This document shows, piece by piece, positions 36,036 through 46,453 of a DNA stretch of 64,000 nucleotides. The notes beneath the pieces are model-generated. The model was given only the letters and a program-made list of their open reading frames with translations. It was not told the DNA's origin and did not search any database. This DNA comes from Dichotomocladium elegans. Lineage: Eukaryota > Mucoromycota > Mucoromycetes > Mucorales > Lichtheimiaceae. The translations under genes were made by a program, and so were the position numbers. How positions within the stretch are numbered: the stretch's first letter is position 1; every line of letters begins with the position of its first letter. The stretch spans positions 744,001 through 808,000 of the forward strand of contig JAIXMN010000003.1 in the NCBI GenBank assembly GCA_025716815.1. The letters run 5' to 3'.

Positions 36036-37961
36036 ATGTCGCTTCGAGGGAAGAAAACCAACGGCAACGGCTCCCCAGCTCACAGCCCACGTCCTGGGCA
36101 AAATAACGTCGAAGACGATGAATACGCTCAGATTATCGATGGACTAAAGCGCATTTACAACCAAAAGATCCGTCCCTTGGAAACCACTTACAATTTTGAA
36201 GGTAATTACCAAATCAAACTTCACCATTGTTTTAAAAACGGCCGACCAATCCTGCAATACAAGGATTCCATTCGGCCCCATTGACCGAATCGGACATTGA
36301 GGCCAAGCCCATTGTCCTTCTCATTGGCCAATACTCGACTGTATGTTTTAAAGGAGAAAGGAGGAGGAAGAGAAATAAAAGAGGACTGAAGGACCAACAC
36401 CTTACTTGTATTCTAGGGTAAAACCACCTTTATCCGCTATTTACTTGACAAGGCATATCCTGGTGAGCACATTGGCGTTGAACCTACAACCGATCGTTTT
36501 GTGGCGGTCATGCACGGTACCGAAGATCGTATTCTGCCAGGCAATGCGGCTGCAGTAAATCAAGATCTTCCGTTTCGCGGTCTAAATGCATTTGGCCAGG
36601 CATTCTTGTCCCGGTTCCAGGTGTCTCATACGAATTCGCCTGTGCTAGACAACATGACGATCATAGACACCCCTGGTATTCTGGCGGGTGATAAGCAGCG
36701 CATAGAGCGCGGCTACGACTTCACTGCCGTGATCGAGTGGTTTGCTCAGCGTGCAGATTTGATCCTTCTCATGTTTGATTCCCATAAGCTGGATATCTCG
36801 AATGAATTCAAAAATGCGATCCATTGCCTGAGAGGTCAGGAAGAAAAGGTTCGTGTCGTGCTCAACAAAAGTGATATGGTCAGCCAACAGCAGTTGATGC
36901 GCGTGTAAGTATCGTTTTATGATCTCGAGAGAACCTTGAATAATGATATCTTTTTCAGGTACGGTGCCATGATGTGGTCTCTTGGCAAAGTTGTCCAGAC
37001 GCCTGAAGTCATGCGCGTCTACTTGAGCTCATTCTGGACCGAAAAGCCTCCCAATTCGTTTGAGGAATGCCGTGAACTGATCGAGGCCGAGTCCAAGGAC
37101 TTGCTTCGCGATCTAAAGGAGCTGCGACGAAACGCTGCCATCCGAAAAATCAATGAAATTGTCAAGCGCGCACGCTTGGCTCGCGTAAGTGCAAAAGAGG
37201 AACGTTCGAGATCTAGCGCAATATTCCTGAACAAGAACAATAGGTGCATGCTTTGATCATCAGCCACCTCAAGAAGGAAATGCCCTCTATGTTTGGCAAG
37301 AAAAAGAAACAAGAAGCGTTATTGAACAATCTCGAGCAAGAGTTCCTCAAGATCCAGCAGCGTAACCATCTCCCTGCTGGCGACTTCCCAAATCCTGTGA
37401 AATTTAGACAGAATCTTTCACTTTATGATATGGACAAGTTCAAATCGCTAAAGGAAGATTTGCTGGAGCGAGCAGATGAGGTACAGGGCTGATATGAGTT
37501 GCTCGGATCTGAAACTAATTCTCATACATATATCTTATTCCTACTAGGCCCTGTCTTCCGATCTTCCACGTTTGATGTCCCGATTCCCCACGATTAATCC
37601 AGAATTAGAGCAGTCTCAGCGTAACCCGTTCGAAGAATTTGACCAACCTGCCCATGGAGAACTCCCTCCATCTTACTGGCACTTTTCCTCTGTGGATAAG
37701 ACCTCTTATATACCCACATTCCAAGGCCTTCGTCCTCGAGAGGGCAGAGTAAACGGCGGGACTATTAAACCCATCTTGATGGATAGCGGCCTTCCAAATG
37801 ACATTCTCGCCCAGATCTGGCGCCTGGCCGATCTGGATGGGGATGGATATATGGATTTGGATGAGTTCTCTATTGCCATGCATCTTATCAAGGCCGCTAA
37901 GAACGGCGCTCGGCTACCGGAGAAGCTCCCCTCCACCATGCTCCCGCAAAGGAAATTTTAG
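36036..37961 (+). CDS. EHD-family dynamin-like ATPase (EHD1-4 / RME-1 type)
   Basis: Six exons (36036-36201, 36264-36340, 36417-36904, 36959-37184, 37244-37480, 37548-37961) give 535 aa, the typical EHD length. A helical N-terminus (QIIDGLKRIYNQKIRPLE) leads to the dynamin-type nucleotide-binding domain with GQYSTGKTTFI, IDTPGIL and LNKSDM. A helical membrane-binding region follows (SHLKKEMPSMFGKKKKQ), then a linker with NPFEEF and a C-terminal EH domain with an EF-hand loop DLDGDGYMDLDEF. Family members bind ATP, form rings on PI(4,5)P2 or PS membranes and drive endocytic recycling and tubulation; the EH domain binds NPF peptides. The yeast EH proteins Pan1 and End3 lack this ATPase domain. 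The stop is 35 nt from that of the convergent Yip4-like gene. Confidence 0.95.
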
Positions 37962-37996
37962 GAACAACATCTTGTTATGTCATAAAGGAATCCTAT

Positions 37997-39216
37997 CTAC
38001 GACGCTAGCACTAGCCAGGCGATCACAAAGTAAAAGAGACATAACGGATAGACCTAATCCATCCCCGTATAATCAATTAATAATCAGTCATGATATATCC
38101 TATACAGTCTTTCTATTTTTTCCCCTTTCGCCCTAACTCACCGCAAGCGCACGCCTGTTGCGCAAATGCACTTCTGATTCCGATAAAAATCCTACCGAAG
38201 CTATAATACAATAGAGTATCAGTCTTTTTCTTATTTCCATAATGGTTTCCCTGTCATCTCGCTCTTCTCTTACCGTATGTTGACCAAAGAAAGCCGACAA
38301 TCGATAACGGAAGACGCACCCAGATCAGGTTTACAAAGGCAGCCACCACGGCACCTACAACCAAAGGAAACAGACAATATCCAATGATGCACACCGACTG
38401 AAAAAATGAACTTTCAAGCCGGCCCCCTTCATTAGACTGGATTTCTCGAAAAGCGAAGGTATATCCGCATGCGAAAGCTTACACTGCGCCGCCTAGCAAT
38501 TTGGCATTCAACGTCACGACAGCAGCACCAATCCAGACGATTACGAATACACCTGTGAAGATAGACACAGCTTGATCTCCAGGTGCACCTCCGCTAAGCG
38601 TTCTGTACAGACACCCATCCTATTCAGTTGCTTCCAGCCATATACCTTTGTAATGGTTTTTTCATTTCCTCTACCTACATGGCCAGTAAAAGGCAGAGTA
38701 TGAGTGGGCCCCACAAATCCCCTATTGGTTGAAAAAATCAGCGCTTCTCACTCTTGCACACGAGTTGATGGTTACCCCCTTACAGTCTCTCAGGACATTC
38801 CGGTCACCCTTGGGATGCAAGACTTGCTGCAATTTTCCAGCAACTTGCTTCAAATCGCGCAGCTACATAGGGAGACAAATTTGCATTAGTCATTGCTGAT
38901 ACACGAATTGCATAGATACAAATATGCACAAAGATTCGTTTACAATGGTTGTGGAGACGGGCTCGTCTAGGGTGTCTTCGCCCGAATATTCATATGTTTG
39001 AGCTGCCGACACGGGTATTGAGGGCTGTCGCGGGGTCGACGACGATCCAATGTTGCCGCTCACGTTCGCAAAGGGGTTCTCGTCGTCTGCCTTGGCAGGG
39101 CGCGACGTTGATTGACCGGAGAGATCCAGGTCAGGCTCCACGTAAATGGGCTCTCTGTCGGATGATGACGCAAAAGGATTTTCGTAGATATCGTTTTGAT
39201 TGCTCGACGACAACAT
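37997..39216 (-). CDS. Yip4/YIPF6-type Golgi membrane protein
   Basis: Seven exons on the minus strand (39216-38944, 38862-38784, 38721-38679, 38602-38483, 38410-38274, 38200-38142, 38053-37997) give 255 aa. The cytosolic N-terminus holds two NPF motifs (YENPFASSS and ENPFANVS). Next come EDTLDEPVSTTI, a conserved LRDLKQVAGKLQQVLHP, WDLWGPLILCLLLA and five predicted hydrophobic helices, including VFVIVWIGAAVVTLNAKLLG, SFFQSVCIIGYC and CLFYFVIAWLVLAS. The DLWGPL and GYC signatures define the Yip1 family; TLDEPV points to the Yip4/YIPF6 branch. Such proteins cycle in ER-Golgi membranes and bind Ypt/Rab GTPases. Two exons are under 60 nt, but every junction keeps the family pattern. Confidence 0.9.
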
Positions 39217-39962
39217 GCCGAGTTAATCTGGACAGAATGGAGGTGAAAAGGGAAGAAGCGCAGAGACGTGAGATAGAAGAGTAAGTCTAGGTGGGGGGGG
39301 TGTCCTTTTGCTCTGCTGTATCTCCGACAAAAAGGCTTTCTTGTTTAATGCGTTGCTGAAAACCAGTCTTACTGAATCATCAGCGCTAGAAACCACGACC
39401 GTCTCAAGTATCCCTTGAATGCGACACGAGGGTTTTCAGCAATACACACGACCAACAATTGCCTGCACTTAACTGCATGAAAATAGGAATCCTCAATCTA
39501 GGCATTCTGAGCTGGATGCAGGCGCACTATATGGATTCCTTATCTCGATGCATGCTATCACGACTTTCATGTGGAACAGGAAAGTTAAAATAGATGTACT
39601 GAACCGCATTCACTTGATAAAAAAACAAGCTATTGCTCTAAATGAATTATGATGCCGAAAGCCGCGGTTGAGGAATACGATGCCTATGCAAGCTATTAGA
39701 CTAACCCTTCGTCTTTCCATCACAGTTAGTGGCCGTGATATCCGATTATGCACACAAAATAAGCTGTGTGGTATTATGTGCCCCACATGGCCGTCTTCAG
39801 CAGAGAGCGTCTGCAGGATCAGAGTCCGAATTAAAAAGTGCAATCCAAAAAAGTATTAGGTGGTCATTTTTTTTATAGAAAAGACTTGAGTTCTTTATGC
39901 TTTTCCCGTATACACACCTCTTTTAAAAAGAATAAAAACCAACGGAATCGACCCTCCATACC
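39217..39962. other. Promoter region between Yip4-like gene and the next plus-strand gene
   Basis: 746 nt between divergent start codons. It includes the inverted repeat at 39353-39442 and AT-rich sequence. No gene is seen. Confidence 0.4.
39353..39442. repeat. 12-bp perfect inverted repeat, 90-bp span
   Basis: ttgctgaaaacc (39353-39364) is mirrored by ggttttcagcaa (39431-39442). The 66-nt interior has no ORF. Flanks show no obvious target duplication. It could be a very short MITE-like element or a cruciform-forming regulatory site between two divergent genes. Confidence 0.5.
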
Positions 39963-42900
39963 ATGCAGCCTAACCGTTACATTAACGAATTAGAACACTG
40001 GAGACGTACTTCTCAGCGCCCAGAACCCTACGAGGAATCCTCTGATCAGTCGCCTACTCAATCACCAACGATGGATGCTTCAGAACCGATCGGCAACAAT
40101 TCACAAAACTATGACCCTAATCTTTTGGAACACGATTACACAGCCAAGTCACCTTCTAATGCGTTTCCGGTAGAGGCTCCACGGGGCTGGCTCGAGTACT
40201 CGCTTATTCCCCCGTCTCCGCCGCACGCTTCAGAAGGAAGCAGCATACAAGGGGGATCACGTGTCACACCAAACAAAAGCGATATTGCAAACAAAATGAA
40301 TCGAAAACACCGACCATATAGCACAGACCATTGCATTGGATCATCACAGTCAATACCATCCACACCCGTAGCAGCGGATCCGTCTTCCTCTAACTCCGGA
40401 ACGACAGACTCACAGACTGGCACGTGTTTTTCCTTAGGCGGGGGGTTGGTTGGGGTGGGAGAACGAGGAGTAAGGTGTTTTTTCTTTACATATTTGAACC
40501 TGTAAGGTCTAATCCGATCTATTGTTTGCAGCGAGAGACATGCTGGGTGCGGTGTCATACGAGGACATTGTGAAGCTGACCCAAATGACTGCGCATCTGC
40601 CCGACACTTCGCTCGTGAGCAAGTATCATGTGAATCGTGGTCACAATCGACAGCGTTCAGGTAAGAAACATGTGGAGAGGAGATGGCTTCGATATTCTGA
40701 ACGTCTCGTGGACAGAGGAAACCAGATCGACGAAGGAGTATATGCGTACCATATCTGCTGTCCGTCCACCTCAGTTCGATGATGCATTTCCTGATATTTC
40801 TCAACAGCAAATATACGATGACCATAGACCGCGGGCAGATCCAAACCCCTCGATAAGCGCCGAGAATGTTATAACCATGGAACCCGAACCGATCATCACC
40901 CGTCCGTCGATGAGCACACCGCCCCCTTCTTCAATTCAAGCACCTCTCATGCCTCGTCCCATAAAACCATTTGACCCCCTGAAAAGTGACCGTCGCCGCT
41001 CGTGGTACAAACAGCTTGTTAAACGCGACAAATCCAAACTCAAATCCACCGACTCTCCGCTGCCAGGTCGCCATGCACCCCACATTCCCTCATCACCATA
41101 CGACACGAGTTTGCCGATGATGAAGCGCGACGAGAGCCCCAGTAATGATATGAGGCAGATACCCACCGATCAGCAGCTAGAGAGTGGTTTGACCCATGGA
41201 GGAAGCGACGGCGTTTCTTCTGTTGACCATGATCCCGAAATCAATACCCGAAAACGCACGGCCTTGCGCCCAGGAACATTTATAAGAGACAGACTCCGAA
41301 AGGCATCGCATGTCGAACTAAACGAAGGTAGATCTTCTGCGTTCACCCCTCGAGATAGGTCTCGTTTTTCGCCGCGACGGCATTCACTTGATAGCATGCA
41401 GTCAGCAGCTCTGTCTCCCACTACGGAGGTCGAACGTCGTAATCGGCGCCGGTCTAGTGCCGATGATAGAAAAAGCCAAAACATATATTCCGACCGAAAG
41501 ATCTCCAGACAATCAGAAGCGGTTGACGGAGACAGATCAAGGCCTGAGGAAGCGGATGTTCGTTTGGTAAAGGGGTTGATTTTTTTCTTTTGCAGAAAAA
41601 AGTTTAACAATATAATGAGATAGGTATCCCCTGAATACGATATACGGCCATCATTCGACTTCTCCTCTCCCTTTCGCGATACAACCTCTCCTCTGGGAGA
41701 GGATGGATCCGATTCTTTTCGATTTTATCCTTCAGGTAGCGAGGACGGGATTAAAAGCAGTTGTGAAAGCTTCAGTGATCAGATCAGTATCCATTCCGGA
41801 ACGGTCGAGACACCCGAAGGAAACGACCAGAGGTCTATCTTGCCAGAAGAACATGAAGAAACTGTTCGAACGCTTGTGTTTGACTATGCATCCCTTCCTG
41901 ATGAAGTGTTGGGACTGTTGAAGGAATACGAGAAGCGGGGCAAACTCGAAATTACGGAGAAAAGGATACGAAATGATTATGAACTAGAACGGGAAGATGA
42001 ATCTGAAGATGAATCCGATGGCGAGTCAATCATTGATGGATCTCATATCGTTGGTGGAGTGTCTGCAATCTTCGATTCCCTGGACGATAAGCAAAGTGAC
42101 ATGAAATTAACCTCTTTGCGAAAAATTGGTACGCAATATATCAGTATCAGGGATACATCCTAACTGAGCAAAAATAGCCACTGTACGCGCGAGACAATCA
42201 GATAAAGAGGAATTTGTCAAGCTCATTCATCTCACTGACGGAAACTCGATGCGGGATGGTACATACATATTCCATTAGCTACTGTTCAATGATTATAACA
42301 CTTCCACGCAGGGTATTTGCTCGATTTACACGTGTCCATGCTGGGAGAGTCGGATGAAAACATGGAAGACGAGTAAATAACATGCTGTGTAGACTGGTGG
42401 GCGCTCTTACTAATGAGTATATAGGATCACACAGGAAGACCTTCAAATGCTCGTTAGGAACATGGATAAGAGAATAGAGGATTTCAAACGCCTCGCACAT
42501 GAATCTAATGTAATACAGGATTTTGACACACACCAGATAAACTTGATCTCACAAGAGACCTATAGGACTATCTGGAAGAACAGTGGAAAACGATTGAGTC
42601 TCTGATATCAGAGCCTTCAAACCGCTCACCGCAGGAAAGCAGCTCTCAGCGAAGCCAAAGAATGGGTAGCAGAAATCGCTCAAGTACAAGCATCAGTAGT
42701 ATTAAGGAAGCAGCACCACAACAACCTATAGAAGATGGGAGTAAACAGTCAAGGAAACAACGCACGTCGAGTGTGGATTCAACCTCGTCATCTCCTTCTA
42801 ATAGCGCATCCAGCATAAACACAGCATCAGCAACCTCCGCAGCGCGGGGAATTCGGCAGACCAATTATTCATCTTTAAAACGTGCCTCGTCCGTATGGCT

Positions 42901-43559
42901 GGAGAGGCATCTGCCGTATCGCTCAGTTAACCCATTTGACTATCGACAGGAGGAAGTATTACTAGGCGTCCAAGCGTTGGAAAATGAGATGACAGAGTTT
43001 CGTCAAGCCTTGTATGAGACTGAAGATCTTATACGGAATATCCAGAATGATATCAGTGATACCCGACAGAAGATGACGTCGTATATAAAGGATATGCCAG
43101 ATACCCATTATTCGGCGGTAAGTAGCTGGGGGCGGGGGTAATCGAGAGACAAGAAGCACGGCAATGACGGGTGAAATAGTTGAAAAAACTCGAGGTTGAT
43201 ATCGAGGGCATCCTTGCCAATCGCGCCAAAAATCCTTGGCTTGATACTGGATACGCGATACTGTCTTATATTTTAACATGTGAGTCCACTGGGCTAGTGG
43301 TGCTTATGTGGGCTGGTAAAAACTTAAGCAAGCTTGTTTAGTATTCGCGTTGCTCGTTTGGATCATCATCTGCGGATTAAAGTGGGGTCGCACTGTAGTC
43401 TTATTTCCACGGAAGCTTTGGCGAACGTATTCTGACTATCTGGTGGAACGGAATAAGGCGGTGAAAAAAGCAAGCATTCGTGCGGTGTCATCCGGGGTTG
43501 AACTCAATACGTCCATGCACACCTCAAGCTCCCCACGACGTCGAATCCACGATACATAA
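39963..43559 (+). CDS. Large disordered protein with coiled coil and C-terminal membrane anchor, unknown function
   Basis: My ten-exon model (39963-40425, 40532-40660, 40716-41566, 41624-42128, 42178-42258, 42312-42372, 42425-42509, 42566-43117, 43180-43279, 43342-43559) gives 1014 aa. The first donor (gtttttcc) is weak; the others are standard. The N-terminal 600 residues are Ser/Pro/basic-rich and disordered, apart from ARDMLGAVSYEDIVKLTQMT. An acidic patch follows (EREDESEDESDGES). Helical segments include EDLQMLVRNMDKRIEDFKRL and ALENEMTEFRQALYETEDLI, with SVNPFDYRQ (an NPF motif) between. Near the C-terminus a hydrophobic helix (FALLVWIIICGLKWG) precedes a basic tail. This suggests a tail-anchored coiled-coil scaffold or tether, but I do not recognise the family. 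Confidence 0.6.
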
Positions 43560-43691
43560 ATGTAGCTGCGCCTTGTGTCTTTGTATACATATCTTCACCT
43601 TTCCCGTAATATAATAACTTTGACGAAAGACCGACACAACCCTCGTATAATATCTACGCACGATGTTTTATTGTGTCTAGCAAAGGCTTGT

Positions 43692-44142
43692 TTACGCGGT
43701 CTTCTCATAGTCGAGCTTGATACCCTTCTCCTTTAAAGACTTCTCAGCCTCCTTTGTAGCCCAGGAGACGACACTGTGCGTACGTGACATCATGCCAGGT
43801 CAGTGAATACATTCGCTCAGACTATTGCGATGCCCTCAACTTCATTACCTGGTATCGGGCTTGTAATACAAGCCAACAGCCGCCAAGAAGAAGCCACCGC
43901 CCATACCCCAATAGTAGATGCTTTCCCAATCTTCCTTGACACGGGTCTAATGAGAGAGTGTGTCAGTCGGTTTATAAGGGATCGAGGTCTCATCGGTAGC
44001 TTTCTCTCTTTTTTTTTTTTACTTTTTCACTAAAGAGGTATCCTCCGGGCTCATTCCATTGGGGAGCACCGTGGCCACCACCACGACGCATCAAGACAGG
44101 ACGCGTGAGTCTAGCGGATCGTGCAAATGCGTTCGTCAACAT
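43692..44142 (-). CDS. Mitochondrial complex I accessory subunit, NDUFB11/ESSS-like
   Basis: Three exons on the minus strand (44142-44023, 43946-43849, 43773-43692) give 99 aa. The N-terminus MLTNAFARSARLTRPVLMRR is a typical mitochondrial presequence. GGGHGAPQWNEPGGYLFSE follows, then EDWESIYYWGMGGGFFLAAV (single transmembrane helix), GLYYKPDTS and a charged C-terminal helix (WATKEAEKSLKEKGIKLDY). The EPGGYLF and YYWGMGGGF/YYKPDTS blocks are those of fungal ESSS subunits, which sit in the membrane arm of NADH:ubiquinone oxidoreductase. Translation starts at the internal Met; the frame upstream is open but has no family similarity. The intron acceptor in the last exon makes PDTSVVSWA, as expected. 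Confidence 0.8.
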
Positions 44143-45810
44143 GTTTATATTTGAGTTCGCTGGTTTTTTTTTTCCACGACGAAGGCTCTCGGTCTCTTTG
44201 AAAACAATACCCGCCCGCAAAAATTGGTCCTGTCGACGTCATTCTTTTTTTGGGGGGGGGTGCTGCCAGAGTAAGGAAGAGTCCGATCTCTCCTCCGTCC
44301 TCTATAATTTTTACGTGCGAGCCAGTCAAAAGGGGATCTATCAACAACTGCCTCACTCGTCGTAGTTGCTCCTTGCAGCAATTCAATGCTCTCTTGTAGT
44401 TAGTAGAGGGTTCACAATTGTCTGAGTTAGGTTGAAACTGGGCATTTCGTACGTGTTTCTAAACAGGATATCAACAAGAGACCTGAAACGGGATTCCCCA
44501 AACACAGAAAAAGCCGGATCAGTCAAACGAGGATGATGCTACGTTGAGATACACTTGAACGCGAAGGTGCGCTGCGCATGATCAATGTTGCTGCTCGTCT
44601 TGATCCTATCAGGATGCACCGCAGTGGCGAGTTATACACCGTATCTATGCCGGTTTTTCAGGGCTGAGAAATCTGACAACATATTCCGCATTGCCAATTC
44701 TGCCGAGGAAGAGTCAATGGGATAAATTACTAAGTCTGGGACACGGATCCTGGTAGCACAACGAGCCGTAAAGATTGAAACCACTTTCATTAAATACAGA
44801 TATTCCACTTTGCCAGCACTGCAGCTCATTTTGTTGGGGGGGTGCCGGTTGGGCTAGTATGCTCAATGAGCAAGTGAGAAGTAGGAGAGGATGGTACGGC
44901 CGACATATTGCTGCATATATACAAGTAAATATATGCTGCACTTCCAGCAAGTGAAGGCCGTAGAGGTTTATTATGGAATAGGCAATAAAAATGACAAGGA
45001 ATAGATGCAGCAGGACTGCAGGCAAACACGCATTATCGGAAGACAAAAAAATCAGTGGGGCAATGAAATGAATAGTATTCCCACTTTTTTCGTTGTCCTT
45101 TTAGCGGAAATTCGTTCCGGCTTCGTGTCACACCTAGTGCTTCTGTACACAGAATGTGATTATCATTGGCTGGGTCGATAAAAACCTTAGAATAGGGGAA
45201 GGAGCAGGAGTGGCAGAAGGAAGGGGGGAGAGTTTGGATGGTGCTCTAGCTCGTAGCAGTGCAAGTGGCTTCCCCCAAGCAGCATGGCGTTGGCGGAAAG
45301 GCGGGCCTAGACAGTCAAGGAACTAAGCACATACCATCTTGCTCAACTAGCCAATTATCACATGACCCCTTTTATGTACGAGTGAGCCAAGAAAAGTGTC
45401 TGGAGGGACCACGCGGCCAAAAATCGCAAACTTTTTCTTTTGTTCATGTCTCTCTGACTCTCTCCATCGCGCATTGTCGCTTCCCTCATCCCCTTATTAT
45501 ACCCCATCTCTTGTTACATACCCGGCATCTTGTGGACATACTAGCATCGCATTTACAACATACACATTCTCTTTTTTCAACCCACGGCCCCCACCCGCAA
45601 CGAGCCTGCAGAACTATCAGCCTACCGAACTGGACTCGCCTCACTTAAAAAAGTTACAAAATTCTCGCATACTCCCTTTCCACGCTCCTTCTTCTTGTCT
45701 TCTTGTAGTCGGTGCGTGCGTGTGTGTGTATTTAACGATGTGGAAAGGAAAACGAAAATTAGCCGACAAACTGACATGATGATTTACCTGCAGCATAAAG
45801 TACACACACG
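44143..45810. other. 1.7 kb intergenic region
   Basis: It contains the promoter of the complex I gene on the left and, from about 45420 to 45660, a C/T-rich leader of the Kar9-like gene. Short ORFs (for example 45259-45648) have no recognisable domains. A G run lies at 44252-44261. Confidence 0.4.
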
Positions 45811-46408
45811 ATGGTAGCTCTTACAGCGACCAGTCAGCTTACACCTCCTGTATCGGTGAAACCTTCCGCCTCTATGCAACCTGAAGACTCTATCTATAAC
45901 CAGCTTGCTGCTCTTCACTTACCCGACAAAGAAATTAACGACATCCTGAACCTGCACGACTCACTCACTCTCCAAGAGGTCCTTGAGTGTTATGATACAA
46001 CCATTGATAAACTTACCAACTGGCTTCAGACGGCTCAGATGGCCGTATTCACTTTGGAACTCAACGCTAAGGAGGCTGTCCAGAATATGCAGGATACCCA
46101 ATCGCTTTTGATGTTTTCCTTCGAGCGAGTGGAACCACTTGTCTTCATCTTGGAGGAAATTACTGCTGTCGTCCTCGACAAACTCGAGGAAGATGACGAT
46201 CTGTACATCAAAGAGAAGAAAATGCGTGTCAAAATGTCAATCACCAAAATTCAGAGCGAATGGTCAAGTCTACAACACTTTTTAACGTCGGTCACTCGCC
46301 AGCTTGACACCATGAACGAGAAAAAGGAGCTTCTTATCCTGATGGAAAAGGTGCTGCAACAAATTGATGACCTTTCGATTATCATCTTTGAATTTCAGGA
46401 GAAACGAC

Positions 46409-46453
<45 letters not shown>

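Noticed and set aside
45259..45648. 129-codon plus-strand ORF upstream of the Kar9-like gene
   Set aside because: It overlaps a C/T-rich promoter or leader, has a His/Leu/Ser-rich reading typical of such tracts, and no domain.
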